A stretch of DNA of 56,030 nucleotides, taken from the NCBI GenBank assembly GCA_964636945.1, contig CAZWVH010000010.1, forward strand, positions 1 to 56,030, written 5' to 3'. Shown here one piece after another: positions 42,982 to 50,047 of the stretch (positions are counted from its first letter, which is position 1; every line of letters starts with the position of its first letter). The DNA comes from CAZADA01 sp964636945. Its GTDB lineage: Bacteria; Pseudomonadota; Alphaproteobacteria; Caulobacterales; Maricaulaceae. Made by a program: the position numbers and the translations under genes. The notes below the pieces were generated by a model. The model was not told where the DNA came from. It did not search any database and worked only from the letters and a program-made list of their open reading frames with translations.

Positions 42982-43800
42982 CTAAGACTCGTCTTTTTTG
43001 AACTCACTTTGCGCCTGCATCAGCTCGCGCGCACGGCGGCGCGGACCGTTTTCAATGGCTTTGATCGCGCCGCGCAGTGTTTGCACCTCTTGGACGGTAA
43101 AGCCTGGCCGCGCCAGCATCGTGCGCAAATTGCGCCGCATGCCGTCAGCTTTCTCAGGGGGAAAGAAGAATCCGGCGCGATCCAGCGCCGCAATCAAATG
43201 GTCCTGCAGGCCGATGATCTCATCCTTAGTGGCCGGTGGATGGTGCACCGGGCTTTGCGCGCTGGTGTCGCGCGGGCGCGGAGCGTCGCCGGCGAGTGCG
43301 CTGCGCCAGGCAAAACAAAACACACCCACGGCTTGGGCGAGATTGAGCGAGGGAAATGCCGAATTGACCGGATAGGTGACGATGAAATCAGCCAACGCCA
43401 CGTCATCATTCGAAAGGCCCGAATTTTCCTGGCCGAACAGAATGCCGGCCGCGCCTGACACTGCGGGTTTAGCGGCGATATCCAAGCAAAGGTGCGCAAA
43501 TTCGCCCGGACCAATGACGGGCGTGATCAGCTCGCGCCCGCGCGCGGTGGCCGCGCCTACTTGTAGCAACCCTCCAACGGCTTCGGCTGTCGTTCTGTGC
43601 ACTGACACCGTCACCGGCCCGTCCAGCGCGCCGGCGGATAAAGGCTCAGCAGCGGGGTTGGGCCAGTGGTCACGCGGGGCCACTAACCGTAGGTCAGACA
43701 AACCGAAATTGGCCATCACCCGCGCTGCAGCGCCAATGTTTTCACCCAGTTGGGGACGCACCAAAATGATGGCCGGCGTGGTTTGGTTATCTCCGGCCAT
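42982..43800 (-). CDS. trmJ: tRNA (Cm32/Um32) methyltransferase, TrmJ/SpoU class
   Basis: The 272-residue SPOUT enzyme has ILVRPQLGENIGAAARVMANFGLSDLRLV at the N-terminus and the knot motifs GILFGQENSGLSNDDV and PSLNLAQAVGVFCF. A C-terminal helical extension contains RRNLRTMLARPGF and EVQTLRGAIK. TrmJ methylates the ribose at position 32 of tRNA. ATG 43800 is preceded by GGAG; 43824 is the frame's first codon. Confidence 0.93.
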   Translation of the reverse strand: MAGDNQTTPAIILVRPQLGENIGAAARVMANFGLSDLRLVAPRDHWPNPAAEPLSAGALDGPVTVSVHRTTAEAVGGLLQVGAATARGRELITPVIGPGEFAHLCLDIAAKPAVSGAAGILFGQENSGLSNDDVALADFIVTYPVNSAFPSLNLAQAVGVFCFAWRSALAGDAPRPRDTSAQSPVHHPPATKDEIIGLQDHLIAALDRAGFFFPPEKADGMRRNLRTMLARPGFTVQEVQTLRGAIKAIENGPRRRARELMQAQSEFKKDES

Positions 43801-43841
43801 TCTCACTCCGGCGCTTAAACGCACATGCGCTTGAACACGCG

Positions 43842-44858
43842 TCAGTCGGACGCGACAAGCCGCTTGTCGATCCGCTCAGCCACATCGACAAACACATCCC
43901 GCTTCACCTCCCAATACCCATCAAAGTGGGACGCCATGTCCACCATCATCAGAAAGAGGAAGGTGAGCGAAAACCCCAAGAACCACAAGATGAGCTGGGT
44001 CATGGGCACGCTGCCGGAAGTCTGACCTGTGTCCACTTGGATGCCCGTGACAAAAAACGGGGCCACGATGAACACCGACAGCACAAACAACATGATGATC
44101 ATAAAGGGCGACGGCTTGGACATCATGTATGCGATCCGCCGGGCGCGCACGCTCGCCAAGCTATCAATGCGGGCCATGATGTGATTGAGCGTCGATTCAT
44201 CATGAGCGTCTTTGGTTTCAATCCGCCCCACATCCTCAACAATGTTGTCGATGATTTTCTGGTTTTCATTCATCTGAAGCAGGCGTTTGAATATGGGCGA
44301 CGCAATGTTGCGTGCGTATTGAGCCAGCTCTTTTTGAATGTCACGGATCACAGGAGCGTTTTGCGCGCTGGCCTCACCGTTAAAATAGGGCAGGAACTGA
44401 GAGATGGAATCCAAGTGCATGGCTTCATCACGCAAAACAAAATTGATATTGTCATGATCTTGCATGCTCTTAAAAACGAGAAATGCCACAATTAAGGCGT
44501 AAATTGTCGAAATCGTTCCACTGAAGATCTCAACAATAAGACTATCTGCATTTGATTCTGGCTGAAACCCAATAGCATCGAGCAGGCTATTGCGCTCAAC
44601 AAACTCATACAATACTACTGTAAGGATTCCGAATACAATTGGCGTCAGCACGCGAATGCTCAAAACCTCGAACAACTTCAAGCGCCGCAGGAATGTCTCG
44701 CTCAATGCTCGCGCCAGAAGTGACAACACCAGCACGGTGGCGGCGACAACAATCAAGGTCGGACCGAGCCAAGCGGGAAATACGCTGGCATCGCCGGATG
44801 ACAAGATCACGCCAGCGCCTGCGCATGTGAGCGCCGAGAAAACACCTGCAAATCGCAT
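43842..44858 (-). CDS. DUF4239/bestrophin-like membrane protein
   Basis: The 338 residues show hydrophobic segments near 5-22, 29-50, 68-92, 108-135, 248-275 and 285-312, with a soluble helical middle (FNGEASAQNAPVIRDIQKELAQYARNI). This layout matches the DUF4239, bestrophin-like family, with unknown transport role. Codon and base use is less G+C-rich than the neighbours. ATG 44858 lies 8 bases after a GGGGGG site. Confidence 0.7.
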   Translation of the reverse strand: MRFAGVFSALTCAGAGVILSSGDASVFPAWLGPTLIVVAATVLVLSLLARALSETFLRRLKLFEVLSIRVLTPIVFGILTVVLYEFVERNSLLDAIGFQPESNADSLIVEIFSGTISTIYALIVAFLVFKSMQDHDNINFVLRDEAMHLDSISQFLPYFNGEASAQNAPVIRDIQKELAQYARNIASPIFKRLLQMNENQKIIDNIVEDVGRIETKDAHDESTLNHIMARIDSLASVRARRIAYMMSKPSPFMIIMLFVLSVFIVAPFFVTGIQVDTGQTSGSVPMTQLILWFLGFSLTFLFLMMVDMASHFDGYWEVKRDVFVDVAERIDKRLVASD

Positions 44859-45152
44859 TATCAATTCGCCCCCCTAAGCTAAGATCGCGTTCGACACACA
44901 AATTCAGGTCAACAACGACAACGACCATGTTGCCTTGGTATCGCCATAATTGCCCGCGGACAACTCGAGAAGCAATCGCTTCGGCGCATTTTTCAACGGC
45001 CTCGGCCAACGACTGGCGTCAGGCGCTCGAGGAATTGTCAGCACGCCAGGCCGGTAGACTTTCGCCGCGAGCCTGACGATGCTAGGGGCTTACATCGCGA
45101 TAAGAGAGGGCGCGCCACATCGAGGCCGCGCGAGCAGTTCGGAGCCGAAACC
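44859..45152. other. Divergent intergenic region before icd
   Basis: This is 294 bases between the DUF4239 gene and icd. It must hold the promoter of icd and possibly that of the membrane protein. A 49-residue frame (44927-45076, plus strand) has no ribosome-binding site and is not called. I see no clear sigma-70 box. Confidence 0.4.
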
Positions 45153-46364
45153 TTGATCAAAGTGAAAAATCCCATCGTCGAACTCGACGGTGATGAAATG
45201 ACCCGCATCATCTGGGCGCTGATTAAAGAAAAATTGATTCTGCCTTATCTTGATGTCGACTTAAAATACTATGATTTGTCTATTCAATCTCGCGATGAAA
45301 CCGACGACCAAATTACGGTCGACGCCGCGAACGCCATTAAACAACATGGCGTGGGCGTCAAATGTGCGACCATCACCCCAGATGAAGCGCGCGTCGAAGA
45401 GTTTGACCTGAAAAAAATGTGGCGCAGCCCAAACGGCACCATCCGCAACATTCTCGGCGGCGTGGTGTTTCGCGCGCCGATCATTTGTAAAAACGTGCCG
45501 CGCCTGGTCCCCGGCTGGACCAAGCCGATTGTGGTTGGCCGTCACGCTTTTGGCGACCAATACCGCGCCACTGATTTCCGTTTCCCCGGCCCGGGCAAGC
45601 TGACCATCAAGTTTGAAGGCGAAGACGGCCAAACCATCGAGCATGAAGTGTTTGACGCACCCGGTTCGGGCGTGGCGATGGCGATGTATAATCTCGACGA
45701 GTCCATCCGCGACTTTGCTCGCGCCTGCATGAATTACGGGCTGAATCTGAACTTCCCAGTCTATCTCTCGACTAAAAATACGATTTTGAAGGCCTATGAC
45801 GGCCGATTTAAGGACCTGTTCCAAGAAATTTTCGATGCAGAGTTTAAGGAGCGGTTCGAGGCAGCGGGTCTCACCTACGAACACCGGTTGATCGACGATA
45901 TGGTCGCGGCCGCGTTAAAATGGTCAGGCGGCTATGTCTGGGCGTGTAAGAACTATGACGGGGATGTGCAATCCGACACCGTGGCCCAAGGCTTTGGTTC
46001 GTTGGGCATGATGACCTCGGTCCTGATGTCGCCGGACGGCAAAACCGTGGAAGCCGAAGCCGCCCACGGCACGGTGACGCGCCACTATCGCGCCCACCAG
46101 CGCGGCGAGGCGACGTCGACCAACTCCATCGCCTCTATTTTCGCCTGGACCAATGCGCTGAAACATCGCGGGCGCATGGATGACACGCCCGATGTGGTCA
46201 CCTTCGCGGAAAAACTTGAACAATCGGTGATTGGTTCGGTGGAGTCCGGCTTTATGACCAAGGACTTGGCGCTGCTCGTCGGCGATGAACAAAGCTGGCT
46301 CACCACCGAGCAATTCTTGGACAAAGTCGCCGAGCGCTTTCAGCAAGCGATGGCGTCAGCATAG
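45153..46364 (+). CDS. icd: NADP-dependent isocitrate dehydrogenase
   Basis: This 403-residue enzyme is the eukaryote-like homodimeric type common in Alphaproteobacteria. It has IKVKNPIVELDGDEMTRIIW at the start, KMWRSPNGTIRNILGG with the substrate Ser, RHAFGDQYRATDF, and the late AAHGTVTRHYRAHQRG with cofactor residues. It converts isocitrate to 2-oxoglutarate with NADP. The start is TTG at 45153, with GGAG 9 bases upstream; no in-frame ATG lies nearby. Confidence 0.97.
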   Translation: MIKVKNPIVELDGDEMTRIIWALIKEKLILPYLDVDLKYYDLSIQSRDETDDQITVDAANAIKQHGVGVKCATITPDEARVEEFDLKKMWRSPNGTIRNILGGVVFRAPIICKNVPRLVPGWTKPIVVGRHAFGDQYRATDFRFPGPGKLTIKFEGEDGQTIEHEVFDAPGSGVAMAMYNLDESIRDFARACMNYGLNLNFPVYLSTKNTILKAYDGRFKDLFQEIFDAEFKERFEAAGLTYEHRLIDDMVAAALKWSGGYVWACKNYDGDVQSDTVAQGFGSLGMMTSVLMSPDGKTVEAEAAHGTVTRHYRAHQRGEATSTNSIASIFAWTNALKHRGRMDDTPDVVTFAEKLEQSVIGSVESGFMTKDLALLVGDEQSWLTTEQFLDKVAERFQQAMASA

Positions 46365-46373
46365 GAATTCCCA

Positions 46374-46784
46374 ATGGGCCGGCGGGTGAATTTATCACTC
46401 TCTGGCGCATGGTCTGGGGAGTATCGTTATCCCAGTCGCTACGCCATGGCGCCGGTGAGCTTTGTCGCTGAACTCGTCGAACACGGCGACGGCGCGCTCA
46501 CCGGCCACATGGACGAGCCCAACACATTCGGCGACTCCTCCACCGCACGACTGTTTGCGTCGCTGAGTGGCTCGCGCACGGGCTCTGCGGTCACTTTCCT
46601 CAAGTGCTATACGGGCGCCGGCGGGGTCGACCACACGGTGGCTTATGAGGGTACGGCCAATGCCCAATTCACTGAGATCACTGGCCGATGGGCCGTCAAC
46701 TGGTTCTCCGGTTCCTTTGTCATGACCCGCGACACGACCTCGATCGAGCAGGCGATAGATCGGGCGCAGACGGCTCGCGAGTAG
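46374..46784 (+). CDS. Hypothetical beta-rich protein
   Basis: The 136-residue product begins 9 bases after icd, with an AGGAATTCCC site. It shows a series of beta strands ending in Gly-rich turns (LSGAWSGEYRYPSRY, VSFVAELVEHGDGALTGHM, RWAVNWFSGSFVMTRD), which suggests a small barrel-like fold. There is no signal peptide. It may be co-transcribed with icd. No family is recognised. Confidence 0.65.
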   Translation: MGRRVNLSLSGAWSGEYRYPSRYAMAPVSFVAELVEHGDGALTGHMDEPNTFGDSSTARLFASLSGSRTGSAVTFLKCYTGAGGVDHTVAYEGTANAQFTEITGRWAVNWFSGSFVMTRDTTSIEQAIDRAQTARE

Positions 46785-46857
46785 AGCGTGTTTGTGATGA
46801 CAAACTCCCCATCATGAAGCATATAGCTACGCAGACTCATCGCTGTGGGGGCGAACA

Positions 46858-48252
46858 ATGAACGGACTGCGAGCTGTTACACTCTCAATGTTGGCGGCGT
46901 TGACTGCTGGGTGCGCATCAACCGTGGAAGCGATATCCAGTCCCTCCTACCGACCCGAGGAAACCGATCTTCTTTACAAATATGGCGAGTTCTGCGGTCC
47001 CGGCGTGCCCGACTTGCCCGCTGCAAGCACCGCGTCGGCCCTGACCTCTGACGGTCAAATGAGTGTACGCCTGCGCACGTTGTTGTCGATGCAGCCCGTT
47101 GATGACATCGATGCGGCCTGCCGCGCTCACGACATTTGCTACGAGCTGTTCGGCCACGACAATGACGGCTGCGATAAGATGATGGCGGAATTGGCCGAAC
47201 TCAGCCCGCTCGGTGAAGAATCCACCAGCGATACCTCGGACCCGAGCTATACCCTCGAACAACAGTGCATTTTGCAGTCGTTTGAGGTTGGCAATACCGT
47301 CGCTTACTACAAACGCCGCAAATCTGATCGCGAAGCGCAAACCATGCAGACCGTGCTCTTACCCATGGTCGGCATTTTGGCTGGAGTTGACGCCACGGTG
47401 CGCATGAGCGGCGTTGCGCTTTGGGGCTATCCGGACGCTCCCGGACAATGCTTCTATCAGCCGGGCATGCGCAATGCGGCGTTAAACGATTCATTACTGT
47501 ATCTTGGCGACGCCATTTACCGGAAGAATTGCAGTGTCGAGACCTGCACGTTCGGAGAATCCAGCGTCGAGAGCGCGCAACAGATCGCCAGGACACTTTC
47601 AACTTCGGACGTTGATTGGCTGTTGAATGGGGGCGCTGACGGTCTGGCAACCCTCTCGCCCGCCATCAGACGCGCCGCTGCCGGCGAAGTGAGCGATTTC
47701 GGCCCTGCGCCGAGCGCAGTGCTCGATGCGGTCCGCGCTCTGTTCGCCGTGAATGCCGGCGCGTTTGTGCAACGCCAACAAATCGGGGCTCTAGAGGGTT
47801 CAACCGGACGGGATCGCACCAACACCGTTGTTGTGACCCTTGAAAGCCCTGACCGTATTGTGACCGCAACCGGCCGCAAACGCGACGCGAACTATCTTCA
47901 GGACGGCCAATATTATGTCGCCAATGTGGGTCGCAACAAAGACACGATCCACGGCGTTTACGACATCGTCGACGCCGGATTCGACCCCGAGACGGGCGCA
48001 GGCCATTTCATCCTCGCTGGCGTCCAGCGCTTGGGCGGCTTCACGAAACAGGAGGTGCGTTTCATGACCTGGCGCGATGGGGAAATCTGGCATTCGATTG
48101 GCGCCTATCGCATGCGAAACAGCAATGATCCCTTCACCGTATTTTTGGTCGAAACCGATGTGCCGCAGGCCGTCGCGACACAATTCCCGCCGTCCGCGCT
48201 CTCGTCCGGCTTTGCCGTGGGCCAAAAGGTGAGCGACCTGTCACCGCCTTGA
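46858..48252 (+). CDS. Lipoprotein with phospholipase A2-like domain
   Basis: The 464 residues have a lipobox (LTAGC, Cys19). A short module then carries both hallmarks of secreted phospholipase A2: the calcium loop Y-G-x-x-C-G-x-G (YGEFCGPG, residues 42-49) and the active site C-x-x-H-D-x-C-Y (residues 88-95, His91-Asp92), followed by G-C-D at 104-106. The remaining 350 residues have a transmembrane-like segment near 160-175 and a beta-rich C-terminus of no known family. The likely role is calcium-dependent lipid hydrolysis at the envelope, but activity is inferred from motifs only. Confidence 0.8.
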   Translation: MNGLRAVTLSMLAALTAGCASTVEAISSPSYRPEETDLLYKYGEFCGPGVPDLPAASTASALTSDGQMSVRLRTLLSMQPVDDIDAACRAHDICYELFGHDNDGCDKMMAELAELSPLGEESTSDTSDPSYTLEQQCILQSFEVGNTVAYYKRRKSDREAQTMQTVLLPMVGILAGVDATVRMSGVALWGYPDAPGQCFYQPGMRNAALNDSLLYLGDAIYRKNCSVETCTFGESSVESAQQIARTLSTSDVDWLLNGGADGLATLSPAIRRAAAGEVSDFGPAPSAVLDAVRALFAVNAGAFVQRQQIGALEGSTGRDRTNTVVVTLESPDRIVTATGRKRDANYLQDGQYYVANVGRNKDTIHGVYDIVDAGFDPETGAGHFILAGVQRLGGFTKQEVRFMTWRDGEIWHSIGAYRMRNSNDPFTVFLVETDVPQAVATQFPPSALSSGFAVGQKVSDLSPP

Positions 48253-48253
48253 T

Positions 48254-48267
48254 GGGCGCAAGCGCCC
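48254..48267. terminator. Short hairpin between convergent genes
   Basis: GGGCG-CAAG-CGCCC forms a short GC-rich hairpin at the end of the PLA2-like gene and before the DUF6768 gene end. It has no U-tract, so this is a weak candidate for a bidirectional terminator. Confidence 0.3.
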
Positions 48268-48279
48268 GGGGCCCCACCT

Positions 48280-48654
48280 TTAACCGCGTTTATCCTCCAT
48301 GCGCGCCACGCGCAGCTCGATCTTCTTCAGCTCGCGCAAGATGGTGAGTGTTGCCATGCGGTCAAACACCCACTGCTTCATGGCGATTTGCGCTGTCCAC
48401 GCCGCCCAGGCCGCGCCCGCCCACAAGATTAACGCGCGATCGGTGTCGGTCTGGAACATGCGCCAGATCGCATAAATCCCAAACGCCGTCAGCACAGTGA
48501 TGATCACCCAGCCAAAAACGCTCCAATAGCGCATGGGTCCTTCAAACGTGGCGCCCAGCTGGGCGAACAGGCCGCGTCCATCCTCCAAGTCTTTCAAGAA
48601 CGCTTCGTCGTCCGCGCTCAAATTGGCGCGCAGTTTGTCATCAAACTCGGTCAT
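48280..48654 (-). CDS. DUF6768 family membrane protein
   Basis: The 124-residue protein has a soluble N-terminus, two membrane helices (VFGWVIITVLTAFGIYAIW and ALILWAGAAWAAWTAQIAM), and a charged coiled C-terminus (LTILRELKKIELRVARMEDK). This is the DUF6768 pattern. Its ATG overlaps the stop of the sigma-factor gene by 4 bp, which suggests it may act as the partner or anti-sigma-type membrane regulator; that is inference. Confidence 0.75.
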   Translation of the reverse strand: MTEFDDKLRANLSADDEAFLKDLEDGRGLFAQLGATFEGPMRYWSVFGWVIITVLTAFGIYAIWRMFQTDTDRALILWAGAAWAAWTAQIAMKQWVFDRMATLTILRELKKIELRVARMEDKRG

Positions 48655-49202
48655 ACCGTCTCTCCTTCTAATATCTGCTTGAGTTGTTTGCGGGCATGGA
48701 ACAGGCGCGACTTCACCGTGCCCGCCGGCGCGTCGGTGACGGCGGCGATCTCGGCCACGCTGAGGCCTTCGCCGAAATAGAGCGCCGCGGCGATGCGATG
48801 ATCGTCTGACAACTGAGCCAGCGCCGTCTCCACGTCCAAGCGATCGTCGGGCCGCGCGGCGGGCGCCGGGCTATCGAGACCCGCCTCGTCCAGCGGCGCG
48901 GTGCGTGTGCGTTGCGCGATGGCCTGGCCGATCCGGTCGGCGCAGGCCCGGTGCAAAATTCGAAACGCCCAAGCGGGGAACTTCCCCGGATCGGACAATT
49001 TGCGCCAGCCCTTACACATGCCCAGCCACGCATCCTGAGTGGCGTCTCGCGCCAATTCCTCGTCGCGCACAATCCGGCGCGCAGTGCGCAACAAACGCGG
49101 ATGCCAGCGCACGAACAATCGCTCTCCGGCCCGCCCGTCGCCCGCACGCGCCAGCGTCACCAGCAACTCATCGTAAACACGGTCTGTCTCGCGACCGGCC
49201 AT
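48651..49202 (-). CDS. ECF-type RNA polymerase sigma factor
   Basis: The 183 residues show sigma region 2 (RLLRTARRIVRDEELARDATQDAWLGMCKGWRKL with the typical D-A-T-Q-D-A-W) and region 4 (ALAQLSDDHRIAAALYFGEGLSVAEIAAVTDAPAGTVKSRLFHARKQL). There is no region 1.1 or 3, so it is an ECF. The start is ATG 49202, or GTG 49205. It is followed directly by the DUF6768 gene. Confidence 0.92.
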   Translation of the reverse strand: MAGRETDRVYDELLVTLARAGDGRAGERLFVRWHPRLLRTARRIVRDEELARDATQDAWLGMCKGWRKLSDPGKFPAWAFRILHRACADRIGQAIAQRTRTAPLDEAGLDSPAPAARPDDRLDVETALAQLSDDHRIAAALYFGEGLSVAEIAAVTDAPAGTVKSRLFHARKQLKQILEGETV

Positions 49203-49304
49203 CACCCGCTCCCATGATCGTCATCAGGATAGTCAGGCCACGGGGCGGTTTGGTTCAAATTTGTGATGGGGTGGATGAAATATCGGACATGTAGTTAATT
49301 ATTC

Positions 49305-49339
49305 TTGACATCATGTCGGCTACAGCCTACATCCATGTA
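49305..49339 (+). promoter_or_regulatory. Promoter with ACAT/ATGT palindromes
   Basis: TTGACA at 49305-49310 and TACATC at 49328-49333 stand 17 bases apart, a good sigma-70 promoter. GACAT-C-ATGTC (49307-49317) covers the -35 box and TACAT-CC-ATGTA (49328-49339) covers the -10 box. A further ACATGT lies at 49287-49292. The layout suggests an operator cluster, most simply for the XRE regulator encoded downstream. Confidence 0.6.
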
Positions 49340-49377
49340 TGTAAGGTATTTTTGACACAAAGCATGGAGTTGTTGAC

Positions 49378-49809
49378 ATGTCATTCTACGAGAAAAGCGC
49401 CGGCCTGATGCTCGCGGCCTTAGCGGCCGGCTTTGCCTGGTATTTCTGGCAGGTCTGGCGTCTGGCCCAAGAGGGGGTGGAGCATCTCGCGCCCATCGCC
49501 GTCTTGCTTATTGTCATGAATGTGTTCGTGGTGATCATCGCCATAATCGGCCATGCGCTGATTGCGATCCAAGCGCGGCTGGCCGGCGATCGCGACGTGG
49601 ATTTGCGCGATGAACGCGACAAACGCATCGCCGCGTCGGCCGGTTCGCTGGGCGGATTTGTGTTGTTGATCGGCGCTTTCGCCACCATCGCCAGCGCACT
49701 CACGGGCGGCTCGCTCTATTGGTCGGTGCAGGTGCTGGTGGCCGCCATCGCCATGTCGGAAGCGGTTAAGCTCGCCTGGACCATCGTGCTCTACCGTCGC
49801 GGCGGTTGA
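49378..49809 (+). CDS. Four-helix membrane protein, partner of XRE regulator
   Basis: The 143-residue product has helices near residues 9-25, 38-62, 88-110 and 115-137, with a charged loop (LAGDRDVDLRDERDKRIAA). Genes of this size commonly sit before a small XRE regulator, where they form a membrane-protein/regulator pair. The XRE gene follows 4 bases after its stop. Function is unknown. Confidence 0.75.
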   Translation: MSFYEKSAGLMLAALAAGFAWYFWQVWRLAQEGVEHLAPIAVLLIVMNVFVVIIAIIGHALIAIQARLAGDRDVDLRDERDKRIAASAGSLGGFVLLIGAFATIASALTGGSLYWSVQVLVAAIAMSEAVKLAWTIVLYRRGG

Positions 49810-49813
49810 GGCC

Positions 49814-50047
49814 ATGGCCAAGTCGACCCCGATCCGCAATCAGATCCGCACGCTGCGCTTTCACGCCCAGGAAATGACTCAGGCTGAGCTTGCCCAGCGC
49901 GTCGGCGTCACCCGCCAGACCATCATCGCCATCGAGCAGGGCAAATACTCGCCATCCCTGGAAGTCGCGTTCAAAATCGCCCAAGCGTTCGGCGTCGAAC
50001 TGACCGAGGTGTTTTCCTACGCGCCGGAGAAGGTTTCGCGCCCCTAA
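49814..50047 (+). CDS. XRE-family HTH transcriptional regulator
   Basis: The 77 residues are almost entirely a helix-turn-helix: IRTLRFHAQEMTQAELAQRVGVTRQTIIAIEQGKYSPSLEVAFKIAQAFG, split. The regulator likely controls its own operon through the palindromes at 49287-49339. Its stop codon overlaps the alaS stop (CTAA, opposite strands). Confidence 0.9.
   Translation: MAKSTPIRNQIRTLRFHAQEMTQAELAQRVGVTRQTIIAIEQGKYSPSLEVAFKIAQAFGVELTEVFSYAPEKVSRP

Noticed and set aside
44927..45076. 49-aa plus-strand ORF before icd
   Set aside because: There is no ribosome-binding site and no family; it may simply be part of the icd leader.
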